The notes below the pieces were generated by a model that searched no databases, was not told the origin of the DNA, and saw only the letters and a program-made list of their open reading frames with translations. This document shows positions 46,769-58,608 of a stretch of 64,000 nucleotides of DNA, piece by piece. This DNA is from Sialis fuliginosa. Lineage: Eukaryota; Arthropoda; Insecta; Megaloptera; Sialidae. The position numbers and the translations under genes are program-made. Each line of letters begins with the position of its first letter. The first letter of the stretch is position 1. The stretch is from assembly GCA_961205875.1 (NCBI GenBank), contig OY540810.1:31434001-31498000 (forward strand), given 5' to 3'.

Positions 46769-47012
46769 CAGAGTTGTCACAAGTATGCAGTGAAAGTACT
46801 TAAAGTGCAAGTACTAAATACTAGGTGAAAGTACTTGAAATATTAAGTACTTTAAGCTATTTTTAAATGTGGAGTACTTGTTAAGTACTGTAAGTACTTT
46901 ACTTGTTAAATTCAAGTATTACGTTCAAATAGTACTTGAAGTAAAGTGCTTTAAGTACCAAAAAGAACTTGAAGTACTTTTTCAAGCATTTTACTTGAAG
47001 TAGACAACTATA
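46769..47012. mobile_element. hAT-like miniature element packed with AGTACTT motifs
   Basis: CAGAGTTGTCACAAGTA at the left pairs loosely with 'GTAGACAACTATA' at the right. The octamers GTTTAGAT and GTTAAGAT flank it (7 of 8). The 244 bp contain ten AGTAC cores, mostly as AAGTACTT, the arrangement expected of subterminal transposase-binding repeats. Confidence 0.7.
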
Positions 47013-48411
47013 GTTAAGATATAGATTTTAGATACGAATAAAAGTAAATATTATAAATTATATTTTTTTTAAATATGGCCACTTATTTGTATGTTAATAC
47101 CATGATACAAATATATCTTTCCACCATGTGTTAATACATTAATTTCATTGCAAATATTCGATTAAGATAATAATATCTTTATTGGCCACTGTATTTAAAG
47201 TTTAATTGAATAGATCATTTAAAAACTTAATAATAAACATAGATTTTTAATGATATGGTATTTCATTTCATCACCGATATTATAAAAATAAATCAAACAA
47301 ATAATTAAGTCAGAGCTGTATTAAGGAAACTTTTCAATCAATTTTATAACAAACTATCATATTCAATTAATAATGTACATTTTATTTTTTACTTTTTAAA
47401 AATACAGTATTATTTTTTAATACATTCATATAAAATGTCAGATTTGTATTAAGGTTGTTTTTTGTCCATTTTATGAAACAATAATATAATAGTAATAATA
47501 ATAAAGCAAAAAAATATTTTTTTTTAATAAACCTACTCGTATTTTAGTAAATATAGTTTAACAATTAATACCACTTTACCCTACCATTAAACATGTACAT
47601 ATATGTATATGTATATACGAAAGTGTTCATCTATGTAAATATATATACCAAATTTACATTTTCTGTGTGATTTTGTTGTGGAATTAATAAACGTTCTAAT
47701 AATTTCACAAAAGGAATCTCACCCACTTATGTTTTCACTCTAGGGAATTTATTCTTGAATTATTAGAATTAAAACAAGTATAAACTTTTAAGTAAATTCA
47801 GTACCACATAATATAATATACGTCAAAATATTCATTAAATACCAGTGAAATTGTTTTTATTAAATAAATTACATTATTTAAATTATATAAGATGTTTGTC
47901 ATAAATTATTTATTAATGAAAATATTAAAAATTATAATGCAAAAGTAAACGATGTTAAATTATTTTATTATATTAATTAACAAACATCTTGATTGTTTTT
48001 AATATCAAAATTTACAATAATGTACATTATACTCGTATCTACACTACATGTTATATTTAGACTTTATAATTAATTAAACATAATATATTGTATATGTTTA
48101 TATTTTACTGATTAACATAATAAAATTGGTAAAAAAATTAATATAATAAGTTAAATGGAATATCCTTTAATTCAAAATAGCATGCATATATATATTTTAA
48201 TTATTTATTCGCATTGATGGACAATATAGCCAATAAGCTATATTTAACTAAATCTACCTATTTATACTTGAAGGGAATGAAAATTGTCAAAAAAAATTTT
48301 ACCCATTGTTTAAAAATTTATTACCTTTTTAGAAAGGCCGATTTAGAGAAATGTTAAATTGTGTAGTTTTAAAATATAGTGGTTCAGAAGCTAAAACAAC
48401 TGACACTACTG
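47013..48411. other. Long AT-rich stretch, no gene seen
   Basis: 1.4 kb of very AT-rich unique DNA without element ends or exon-like blocks. Confidence 0.5.
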
Positions 48412-48650
48412 ACCTCGGGTTGCATAAAGCAAAATTGACCACAATTAGTTAATCAATTGTTTTCAAACCATGATTGATGTTAATTCTAAACTTATTGTTA
48501 GTCTCAATTTGTAAATGAAAAATTCACTAAATATGATAATTTTTTACCTTATAAAATATATCTTATCCGCGATTGTTTTTTAGAATTGAAATAGTTTTAA
48601 AACAACTGATTAACTAATTGTGATTAATTTTGCTTTGTGCAACCCAAGGT
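48412..48650. mobile_element. 239-bp miniature element with GGGTTGCA ends
   Basis: ACCTCGGGTTGCATAAAGCA at the left mirrors the right end (GCTTTGTGCAACCCAAGGT), and the inner AATTAGTTAATCA(A/G)TTGTTTT blocks pair too, ~55 bp in all. No clear target duplication. Confidence 0.8.
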
Positions 48651-48844
48651 GAGTTTTTTAAACACTTTAAAAAAATTATTAAACTTGTCTACATGCAGTG
48701 TAATTAAACGTACAAAAAATTTTATTTATAATATATCAAAAATAAATTTTCTATTCATTATCTACTTATACAAAATTTTTAAAATTAAAAGTACTAAGAA
48801 TTTTATTTTTCCTAAATCCTTTAAACAAGTTTTTATCAAGCTTT

Positions 48845-48893
48845 AGTGACGTAACCAGATTTTTTGAGGGGGCCCCTACTGGTTACACCACTG
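48845..48893. mobile_element. Very short (49 bp) hAT-end pair
   Basis: TAGTGACGTAACCAGATTTT and TACTGGTTACACCACTG face each other with only a GGGGGCCCC core between them. It looks like a hAT element deleted down to its two termini. Flanks do not show a clear duplication. Confidence 0.5.
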
Positions 48894-49276
48894 TCGAGTA
48901 GTCATAATTAATATTTAATAACATAGTCCATATTCTCTTCAATATTGTATGATATATGTAAAACTTTACAGTCACATATACTGCGCACTGCGCATATTAT
49001 TATTTATTTCAAATAATACATTTCACGGAAGAAATACATGTATCATTTGAGACAAAAATTACAACGTTTCTCCGAATACATCAATTTATTTTTTACAGTG
49101 GTTGAATTCTTATAAAGCGAAGCCAAGCAGGCGTACCAAATGTAACCCTTGTGCCACCCTCGTTAACAACAATAATTATCATCGAAAACTTACAGTATAT
49201 ACATATATGTATTTTTTTTTGTGCAGAGTCGTAATGAAAACCCAAATAAAATGTTTTGTATTTTGTATGTAGGTAG

Positions 49277-49862
49277 TAGTGATGTAACGAATATTCGCAT
49301 TCGCAAGAAAAAGTGCGGATATTTTTGCGAATATTATACTTTTTTTTGTAATAATAAAAAAAATATTATTTTATCTATTATATTAAATAATTCTTTTTAA
49401 GAACTTAAGAACAGTCAACATTTATTTTTACTTCCATGTTCTGAAGAAATGGAAGTATTGTAATAACGTCGAAAAATCGTGTACGAGATAAAAGCAAATT
49501 CTGATTGTACTAACTTCAAAATGTAGAAGAAAGTTGATTTACTCATGACGGCTGTGCGTGTGTGTGTCTGAATGTAAATTTTCTTTCGTTCACGATAACT
49601 ACTGTAAAAATGCACCGATTTGAATTATTTTTGGGGGAAATTAAGAGAAGGGATTATATGGATCGTGCTCCTCCTCTCACAAAAAAATACAAAAAACTTA
49701 TCAAATTAATACTTATTAAAATTTACAAAAAAAAAGTTGAGGGAGCTTATATGTCTACATGCCCCCCCTCAAAGCGAAAAAATATGAAAAAGAAAATTTA
49801 ATAAAAAAAAGTCAATATTCGCATTCGCGAATGTTTAAAATCATACATTCGTTACATCACTA
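49277..49862. mobile_element. 586-bp hAT element, TSD GTAGGTAG/CTAGGTAG
   Basis: TAGTGATGTAACGAATATTC and its mirror GTTACATCACTA bound it, with GCATTCGC subterminal words on both sides. Octamers agree at 7 of 8 bases (49269-49276, 49863-49870). Short open frames on both strands (49415-49615 minus, 49562-49801 plus) have no recognisable transposase content. Confidence 0.88.
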
Positions 49863-49870
49863 CTAGGTAG

Positions 49871-50734
49871 TTATGTATTTGAAATAGTTTTCTAATTTTT
49901 CACATCTCTTCACTGAAAATAGATTTTCTATAAACATATTCGAAAACAAAATTCCGAAAATTAAATTGGAGATACAAAATTAACCTACATATAGTTACGA
50001 AGTGATTCTTGCCTTCTGGGTATAAGTCGCGTCGGTTTGGTCGTTCTATCTATCAACATTTCGTCACACATTACACATCTTCAGGGCACTATCGAAAGTT
50101 ACGAAGTTTTATAATTTTATTTTGTGAAATTTAAAAATTAACTCTTGTGGCCATCACAAGACTTTTTCATGAATTTGTTTTCTATTATGCACAAAAAATA
50201 ATTCGAAACTTAAATTTCCGGTACTCACCTACTGTATAGATACAGGAACTTTAAAATGTCATTTTTGTGTCACACACACATTATTAAGATAATGGTCGTA
50301 CTCCAATCAGGAAACCTAAAAACGTGTATTTCCGCTGAAATCTTGCGTTAAATTTTTCATGATAACTCATTTAATTAGTGTACATATTACATAAGATCGA
50401 AAAGTGCACTTACCCTGGGCGGCAAAATTGAAGGAGAAGATAAGCGCGAACAAAGTAATTTTTTAACTATGGCTTGACTATTGAAAATATTGGTAATTTA
50501 CATTTTTTTAATCAACGCCTAAAATTATTAAAACAAAATTTTATGTATTATAAAATAGCCAGAATGGAGAGCGATAAATCATATTTGCAAAGACGACACT
50601 GTACATAACATACGTTTCATATACGTATATAAAAGTAATTATATAACTGCTGAAGGGTGATCTGTTCTGTCAAAGTATTTATTTCAACTTTGTTTCTATT
50701 CGTAATTCACGGTAGACTTATTTCTTACAATTGT
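49871..50734. other. AT-rich DNA, no gene seen
   Basis: Nothing recognised. Confidence 0.4.
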
Positions 50735-50742
50735 TAAGAAAT

Positions 50743-51463
50743 CAGGGCCGTAACTACCACCGAGGCAGTCGGGGCGATGCCCCGGGTCCCCCGAACAAGG
50801 AAGGTATTTTTTTACGAAATCAGATTTAAAAAAAAATTGAGTTAAACTCATTTTAATTCAACACGGAGAAAATTTTTCAAAAACAAAAACCCAAAAAATT
50901 ATATTTTTAAAACATTTATAGAGTTATCTTTAGCGCCATCGCATAGTACAAAAAAAATAATGTCTCATTTGTTGCCCACAAGATATCAATGAGTAAATTT
51001 TTATTTTTAAATATGTTTATTAGCCGTTTTGATTAGGAACTTGTCACATTTACATATTTATAATCATAAGGAATATATTTTCCCAAAATTTTGTTAAAAT
51101 CCATTTACTATATTAGTCGTTGTAAAAAAGTACTTATGTTTTTTTTTAAGTTATGTAATAAAATTATAAGATTTGTAAATATTTAGTTTTATAGGGAAAA
51201 TGATTTTTTTATTTTTGTAATCCGGCCAATAAAACTGGAGATATTTAAAAAAAAGAAACGTAAAAATGGCCATTTTTCAACAAGATACAAAAAATTTCGC
51301 TAATATGATTCCACTAGAAATGATTGTATGTTTTTTGAAAAAAAATATTTACTGATGTAATTTTAATCGTTAACAAAAAAATATTAAAAATTAAAATTTA
51401 TAAAGGGCCCCTCAATCACTTGCTGCCTCGGGGCCGCATAGCATCTAATTATATACGGCCCTG
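50743..51463. mobile_element. 721-bp hAT element, TSD TAAGAAAT/TAGGAAAT
   Basis: CAGGGCCGTAACTACCACCG and TATATACGGCCCTG bound it; octamers agree at 7 of 8. GC-rich CCCCGGG blocks lie inside both ends. Larger relative of 46075-46300. No transposase frame. Confidence 0.88.
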
Positions 51464-51471
51464 TAGGAAAT

Positions 51472-51944
51472 ATACTCGTTCAAATTTTACCTACAAATCT
51501 ATTAAATGTGATATAGTTTCCAAATAATAATAAACAACATAATTATAATAATTGTGATTTTACAACATTCAGTTTTATAATAAATTAATACATAAACAAA
51601 TAAATTACAGAGAAAAGAGATAATTCTGACATTTCTGACAAACGGAAACATATTCAATTCAATTCAATTACATTTTTAAATAAAATATTAAGTAGAGAGA
51701 AATTAAATTAATCTGACAGAAACAAATTAAATTAAATTTAATAAAACCAAAATACATTAATATTTAGCTATACCTACTGATTCTTATTTTAAATAATTTC
51801 ATGCCTGTAATACTAAATTTTAATTTGGAAAATATATTATTATACGTACCTTAAAATCAAGTAAAAAATAAATAAATCTGATAAGAAACAGAAAGATATT
51901 AAATTATTTTTTAACACGGTGCACAAAAATGCAAATAAACTTGG
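51472..51944. other. AT-rich DNA, no gene seen
   Basis: Nothing recognised. Confidence 0.4.
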
Positions 51945-51995
51945 CTTACAGTCGGTCCAGGTGTGGCACGCGCCGGCAGCTGCGGTCCAGCTTAC

Positions 51996-52061
51996 GTTTC
52001 TTATAAACGACATTTCTAAATGACCACCACCGGCCACGAGAGTGTAGATCAACAAATACAT
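51996..52061 (-). CDS. Candidate first coding exon (22 codons), unproven
   Basis: Within a GC-rich patch (51945-52085), the minus strand opens with ATG and reads MYLLIYTLVAGGGHLEMSFI plus two residues, then meets a good splice donor GTAAGC (complement 51990-51995) in phase 0. The upstream CGCAG could be an acceptor but lacks a pyrimidine tract; the patch could equally be a 5' exon beginning upstream. The hydrophobic start could be a signal segment. No downstream partner exon was identified. Read through the donor, the frame remains open to 51840. Confidence 0.2.
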
Positions 52062-52184
52062 CTGCGCGAACAGGTCACGGACCGACTTTTTTTTAAACTT
52101 TTTTAAACATGTTCGGAATAAATTTTGAAATAATTGGTAAACAAAATAGAAGGCAGGGTAGTAAAATATGAAGTTCTAAAAAAA

Positions 52185-52980
52185 CATCTGCCAAGTAAAT
52201 GCACAGTGCTTCCTCGTGCTAAATTCACCAAATGTAGTTAATTATTCAACAATTTAAATAAAAACCGATAGTGTTTATATAAATTGCCTGGAATTGATTA
52301 ACCATTTAATTTTTATACAATTTTATTAAAAAATATTAGTTCGAAATTTTTCTTAAAAAGCATTTTTTCATATATGTATTTTTAATTTTTTGACAATTTC
52401 AATCTAAATCTAAATTTATGCAAACGTCAAAATGACATTTAAAACGCCAAAATGACATTTAAAACGTCAAAATGACGTTTAATATGTCCAAGCAAATATC
52501 AATTTAGAAAAACAAGAAGAATTTTTAAAATAAATTGAGATAAATCTTTGTAAGGGAATATTTTACAACAAACGTTGTAGACCCATATTATAGGAAATTT
52601 AATGCTCTACAAAAAATATTCTATAAAATGTTCACGTAACATGTGTCGTTCTTGAGATATCTTGAAAAAATAAATATTTTGGGGTGTCAACCCTCCCCCT
52701 TACACAAGATTTTGAAATGGGACCATCCTCAAGCCAAACCCAACCATCCGACCAAGTTTCAATAATATCGGTTCAGTGGTTCATGAGTTATGCATGTGAC
52801 AAGGATTCAGGAGACAGATGGACGGACACACGGACGGACAGACAGACAGACAGACACGGAACGAAAAGTGTTTGCCTTAACGTGAAACGGATAAATCAAT
52901 TTAAAATTTTGAAATCGGAGAACATTTTTTTTGTCTCAATCTGAAATAATCACAAAGCTTCTCGTATCTTCGAAATTGCA
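52185..52980 (+). repeat. Family A copy A8
   Basis: From ACATCTGCCAAGTAAATGCA to GCTTCTCGTATCTTCG, with three 20-bp minisatellite units (52426-52485) and a (GACA)n tract at 52820. It stops within the right terminal repeat. Confidence 0.9.
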
Positions 52981-53193
52981 ATTTAAAAAAATTTATTGTT
53001 TGCATTTTCTGAAAAATTATAGTTTTAAGAATAAGCCTACCAAAAATTAATAAAATAATAAATTTGTCAAATTTGTGATTTTTCGGTACCAAAAAGAAAT
53101 TAACACATTCATTCATCATCATTTAGTAGAAAATTGAAATTTTGAAAAATTCATAAGCTTAATGAAAGCTATAAATACTTACATATATTTATA

Positions 53194-53582
53194 CAGTGTA
53201 TTCCAAGTTGATTAAACCATAGGAAATTTAACATAGGGACAATTATAAGTGTTGTAGTAACCTTTGATTGAATTTAACGATGTGTCATTGGTGCAATTTG
53301 AAATGCCGCCTCGAATCTAACTGATAAATTTTAAATTAATCAACAGTATTTTGTTCTCAACTTTAATTTCATTAATTTAAGCATCCTAGATAAAATTATA
53401 ATAATATTTTTTGGCAGATATAAATTTGAAAACAAAATACTAATTACAATTTTATTAAATTTTGTGGCGGCATTTCAAAATGCACCAATGACACATCGTT
53501 AAATTCGATCAAAGGCTACTACAACACTTCTAATTGTCCCCATGTTAAATTTCCTATGGCTTAATCAACTTGGAATACACTG
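53194..53582. mobile_element. 389-bp mariner-type palindromic element
   Basis: CAGTGTATTCCAAGTTGATT mirrors the right end exactly over more than 20 bases; TA lies outside both ends (53192-53193, 53583-53584). The arms (~150 bp) include CCATAGGAAATTTAACAT, CGATGTGTCATTGGTGCA and TTTGAAATGCCGCC. Inner ATTAATCAACAGTATTTTG and its partner extend the symmetry. Confidence 0.9.
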
Positions 53583-53684
53583 TATATATCATTTAAAAGA
53601 CAGGCGTTTTTTTTTAAATTTATTGGCATTCTTCTCTACAAAATCAGCTATCTAATTGTCTTTAAATGTTGTTTCTTCTTCCAG

Positions 53685-53762
53685 ATGTGTGAGGAACGCC
53701 TACACGTACAACATACAAAAACGGGGACACACGAGATGGAGGTTGCCTCTGTGCCTGTCAGG
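53685..53762 (+). CDS. Candidate coding exon (26 codons), unproven
   Basis: A good polypyrimidine tract and acceptor (TTGTTTCTTCTTCCAG, 53669-53684) precede ATG. The block reads MCEERLHVQHTKTGTHEMEV plus six residues and ends before a GTAGGA donor-like site, keeping phase 0. The patch is clearly GC-richer than its flanks and is not repeated in this window. No partner exon or family was recognised; the donor is not ideal. Confidence 0.3.
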
Positions 53763-53799
53763 GTAGGATTCGACATACAGTACGGCCGGGTTGTCTAGG

Positions 53800-54174
53800 A
53801 TTAGGTATTGGGTATTACACATTAAGAGTAGGTACGTTTTGTAATTGTTATATATTTTGTTCGATTAAAATTTTATATTTTTAAATTCTATTATGGCATC
53901 ATATTTTTTTTGTTTTCAAGCGTTGGCAATGTAATTATTATTTATGCTCGTGACATTTTACTGCTGATTTCATTAGTGTTCCAAATTATTGTAATAATAT
54001 CGTTAAAATATTCATTCTGTAGTAACAACGCGTATACTCAAAAGTGATTGCATTGAAGTTTTAATTTTTTTGATATACATAGAAAGTTACTGTAAAGGTA
54101 CAGGTGTATTTTATTAAATATTTTATTAATGCATTATAAGCACTAACCTATCGAACTATTGATAAGACATAATT
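53800..54174. other. AT-rich DNA, no gene seen
   Basis: Nothing recognised. Confidence 0.4.
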
Positions 54175-54188
54175 AATATTTAGTTGGT

Positions 54189-54530
54189 AAAAATCCTAAT
54201 GTGTTAACCTTTTAATGTAAACCCACATTCCCGACCGTACTGTTCGTTTTCAAACCTGCTCCGACAGGTCCGGTAGCAAACTCCTCATCCATCAATCCAA
54301 AAATCCCAAGTGATGTCTATACTAATTAAGTAGTAAGCAAATAGAATAGAAATAAACAAACAAAAATAGGAAAAAAATTTAAAAAATAAAACATAAAATA
54401 ACAACAGAAATAAAAATAAAAATAAACACAAGAAAAAAAATATATATATATATTATATAACACTACAGTTCAAGTCTGGCTGAGGGGCTACGCCCGATGG
54501 CCAATAATTTAAATTAAAAAAAAAAAAAAA
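54189..54530 (+). mobile_element. Short poly-A retroinsertion with TATTTAGTTGGT duplication
   Basis: The 12-base word TATTTAGTTGGT lies directly before it (54177-54188) and directly after an A tail (right copy 54531-54542). The 342-bp body ends GGCCAATAATTTAAATT then a run of As. These are the signs of target-primed reverse transcription. The body, with a GC-richer start (CCGACCGTACTGTTCG), could be a 5'-truncated LINE tail, a SINE or a copied host RNA; none is recognised. Confidence 0.8.
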
Positions 54531-54542
54531 TATTTAGTTGGT

Positions 54543-55511
54543 TTTTGTTTTTGATAGTTTCACAAAAAAAAGAAGCCGAAATAGTTAGGGGGAGGGGGTA
54601 TTAATAAATTATGTACCTAACGTATTTTATTTATTTATTCACACCTCCTTCCTTCTAAGTAACAAATCATCAGACCTCTCCCCAAATTCAGAGTTACGTA
54701 AAGTTTTTCTTACTCGACAAAAAAGAATCATATTATTTATTGCAAAAAAGAAACATAATATTTTTTCGTTGCGTAACACATATTTTCTCCTTAGTCATTA
54801 TAAATCTTATCAAATTGATTAACCCCTCCTGTTTTCTACTTATGTAACGTAATTTATTCAAATAGTGGCTCAGTAATATCTTCTTGACAATAAAATAAGA
54901 AATATCGTTTTAAAAACCCCTAAACTAACTAGATACTCCGAAAGTCTATACTCGTAGAGAATTTAAACGAAAATATCAAATCTTATGTAAATACATTTTC
55001 TCGCTAAATAAAAATACCACACCATATATTTTACAAATGTCAGCTAATAACGCACAAATAAATTCCATTCGAACCTCACATGAGCTTATATAAAAATAAC
55101 TCATGTGGGTGAAAAACGCGGAAAGATTTCCGAATCACCGTATCCGGTATTAAATTCAAGAAAAAATATATTAAACGGCAAAAATCACGGCGCACATACG
55201 TTCACGAACGGCTCGTTCCGAATGAATTTATAGGGGAATAAATCAGAGAGGCCCCTCCTACATTAAAAATGCAGTACAATAAAACGTGTTACGAAAATTG
55301 TCATAAAAGCGACCGCTCGAAAAATATTTATATTTTCCAAGTAAATATTTAAATGGCTGCTATTAAAGTCGTTAAAAGGAAACTATTCATATATATAATA
55401 TTATTTTCTTTCAAAGCTAATTTTACATTTGATTAATTTAATCTCGACAAGAAGATATACTTAATGTAAATAGTTACTATCTACACTATACATTATTAGA
55501 TCATAACTATA
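54543..55511. other. AT-rich DNA, no gene seen
   Basis: A purine-rich GGGGGAGGGGG (54590) and a pyrimidine-rich tract (54645) stand out. No gene or element end. Confidence 0.4.
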
Positions 55512-56025
55512 TATAAGACCAAATTGAATGCTGTAAAGGGCAAATTATATATACATTAAGTACTTATGACGATGAAATCATTTATTTCAATAAGGATTAA
55601 TGTTGTCCACGTAAACAGAACCCAAACATTTTTAGTTTTCTTTGTAACATAAAAGCAGTCATTGTGGCTTAAATATAAAAGTTAGATATATGATATCGCG
55701 GACTTTATTTTAGATCTTTTAACCCTACACAATTATTTATTACATTATATTGTTGAATATTTAACGATTTAGGCAGCGTATTGTAATAAGAGCGCGTTGG
55801 CGGAAAACTTTTTTCCGACTCGATTTACTATTATCGCCACTGCTTATTCCTTATGTTACCTAACGTAACAAAATACATCCTATAACCTGGTCAGAGAACA
55901 TATCTATGAATTTAAAAAAACACACGTAAATCGGATAAGTAAATGGTTCTCGAGTTATAATCGCACTAACTAATAGACAGACAGACAGAAAGACGTTAAG
56001 TTTTATACATATATAAGAAGATATA
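55512..56025 (+). repeat. Family B copy B3, head missing
   Basis: Matches the second half of B2 from 'GACCAAATTGAATGCTGTAA' to the (GACA)n tail and TA-rich end. 5' truncation with retained tail fits a retroposon. Confidence 0.75.
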
Positions 56026-56942
56026 TGTATATGGATATGGATGAGTGGGAAAAAGATCAATTATTAGTTGGGTTATATCTCTATCTTCACTTATGATGTG
56101 AATCATATCTTACACATTACGGTAATACCAAATACGCAGTTCATGTCTCTATGTCTATGGATACAAGAAAAAAAAATATATTAAAAATTTTAGAATAATA
56201 TTAACAATAAAACAAATAATATCTGTACGTATCTGAAGTAATATTGATTTACCATCCATAATTAAATGCTAGAGCAGTGGCTTTTAAACAAAGGTCCGCG
56301 AAAAATGTTTGGCATAAATTAAAGTACTTTTATATTTCTATTTACCAGTGATTAATTAATATCTATCGATTTTCTTTGTTTTTCTATCCGGGAGAGGAGG
56401 TTCCCTGAAAAATAATTATTCAAAAGGGGGCCCCTAGACCGTATAAGTTTAAAAACCGCTGTGCTTGAGGAGATAATAGATAATATTCCGAATTGTCGGT
56501 ACCTTGAACCAACCCTGTTTCTTATGAAACAAAATAAGTTTTAAATTAAAATACATTACCCAAATATGTCACAGGTTAATAAAATAAACAGGCAAACTCT
56601 GCAAGTATTATTATAATAAATAACATCTTTTAACTTTTAATGTTAATTAAATTTATTATCGCATTATTCCACCGTAGCAAGAAAAACTAAAACAATGTTT
56701 TTTTTTCTTTCGGGCTGACGCACTTGAAAAAGTAAAAGGCGTACATAAATAATCTCGTTCTATTGTGTTGAAGTAATATTTCTTGCAGATATTTTCATTT
56801 AAAAAAAACTACTTGAAGTAGGTATAAACACATTTAACGTGTAGAATGAAGTATTCGCGAAAAACACATAGGCGTCGCACAGTGTGGTATAACGGTGTTT
56901 TTTTGTACAAATGTTCGCCCAACTTTCAATTTAATCACTAAA
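56026..56942. other. AT-rich DNA, no gene seen
   Basis: Nothing recognised; 56390-56440 has a small G/C-rich patch. Confidence 0.4.
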
Positions 56943-57215
56943 AATCTAAAAAAATTCTGGAATATACTTTATTAAATCCCCAATGTAGTTAACAAAAAAA
57001 ATCTGAAAAAAGTCCTGAAATTTTTGTTTACGTTTTAAAATTTTATAATTCAGTTACGTACAAAATCTGAAAAAAATATGGAATATGCCTTACTAAATTC
57101 CTAATAATACATTTAACAAAAAAAATCTGAAAAAATTCCTAAAAAATCCTGACTTTTTTTTACTTTTTTATTTTTTTTTAATTCAGCTACATAAAAAATC
57201 TGAAAAATATGGTAG
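56943..57215. repeat. Tandem repeat, ~125-bp period
   Basis: Blocks of the form 'AAAATCTGAAAAAAATATGGAATATGCCTTACTAAATTCC' recur starting near 56943, 57065 and 57197, separated by AT-rich sequence containing AATTCAG-TAC. Diverged. Confidence 0.5.
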
Positions 57216-57224
57216 ATGACCAAC

Positions 57225-57345
57225 TAGATTCACTCGACAGACACACATACAGTGTTTGACACACGAAAAGTGTTTTTCTTGATTTAAAACGGAAAGATCA
57301 ATTTAAAATTTTGAAATCGGAGAACAAATTTTTGTCTCAATCATA
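57225..57345 (+). repeat. Family A copy A9, right part only
   Basis: 'GATTCACTCGACAGACACAC' through ACGGAAAGATCAATTTAAAA to 'GGAGAACAAATTTTTGTCTC'. The terminus is replaced by family E sequence. Confidence 0.75.
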
Positions 57346-57427
57346 TTTTGACTATCATATTTAAGATGTTTATACATCATTTAAGCCATTAAAAAAATTG
57401 TCAAAAATTAATGTAGCCCCTTAATAA
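57346..57427 (+). repeat. Family E right end
   Basis: 'GATGTTTATACATCATTTAAGCC' and 'TTGTCAAAAATTAATGTAGCCCCTTAATA' match 18497-18574, the right end of the TTAA-bounded element. The junction with family A at ~57346 marks an old insertion or rearrangement. Confidence 0.6.
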
Positions 57428-57766
57428 AACTGACACTAGAAATTTCTAGATTTTAATTTAAGTACTATAGAATAAATCTGGGTGGATAAAGAGTAAGTGA
57501 ATTCTACGATTAATGAGCAAGAAACTGTAATGAATGAAGTTTTTTGCTCACTCCTTAATAGATATCTAGTCGAACGATGCCACGTCCAGGTTGACATGTC
57601 TGATTTAGAAGTTTCCACATCTCCATTAATGTCTTGGTATGTGAGAGTTATTTAAGTTCTAGACTTGGCATTTATTAACTACAAAGTATTACTTACAAAT
57701 AAATTTATTTTCTTCAAAAGTTGTTGATTTTGTTATCTATAGGTATATTATTATTCTTACATTTTA
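57428..57766. other. No gene seen
   Basis: The 60-codon minus frame (57436-57618) is Ser/Thr-rich without motif. Confidence 0.35.
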
Positions 57767-57774
57767 ATTGATAT

Positions 57775-58114
57775 CAGGACGCGGAATGATAATTATAATT
57801 ATTTTGATAATTATCTTGATAACAAAAATTTTTAACAGTAGAAATTTTTTTTTTAATCTTTGAGTAAACAAGTAACATAACTTACTCAGCTATTACTTAA
57901 TTTCCCCGACTATCTCTTGTTTCATTGTGTGAACCCTTTTAATTTTGTTTTAGTTTTTAAGTTTAAAAAAAAGTAAGGATGTAAATAATGTTTTTATATA
58001 GGTACTTTAAAAAATATATTTTATAATTACTAATTTTCATTAATCAGACCCATATATCTGATAATTATTTTGATAACTATCAAAGACTAATTATCTTGAT
58101 AATTTCGCACCCTG
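57775..58114. mobile_element. 340-bp hAT element with TSD ATTGATAT
   Basis: CAGGACGCGGAATGATAATT and AATTTCGCACCCTG are the ends, flanked by an exact octamer ATTGATAT (57767-57774, 58115-58122). GATAATTATC-type palindromic words cluster near both ends, as expected for subterminal binding repeats. Confidence 0.92.
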
Positions 58115-58122
58115 ATTGATAT

Positions 58123-58608
58123 AAACAAAAAAATAAAATTAGATAAAGGGTTTATAATTAACTAAAGAAGTTGACTATTTTAAGACATTATTATAGCCGT
58201 TCTTAAGCTTAAGCGAATAGCTTCGTCAAAAAAATTTTGTTTTAAATAAGTCATTTACTATGGAATGTTAAACAAGTTCAACAATTAATTAGTAAATAAA
58301 TTAAATATTTGGGCTTCACGCAAGACTGAAAATAATTTCTTAAACCTTCAATGCGTATTGGTAAAAATTAATTTAAAACTTAAAAATTCTAAAAAAACAA
58401 ATTTATAATAGTGACACTTTTCTATTTCCCTTATACCTATCAAGTCAGCTGTCAGTTGTTAGTTTGACAAACGTGTTTAATTAAAATGGGAAATTGTTTT
58501 GAATATATTATACTTATTTTCTTTATAAAAGAAATTAAATACTCTATTAATTGTATAAATATAATCAATGATTTAATTGTTTATTAAATATTGGTTAAGT
58601 TAGGTTAG
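58123..58608. other. AT-rich DNA, no gene seen
   Basis: Nothing recognised. Confidence 0.4.
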
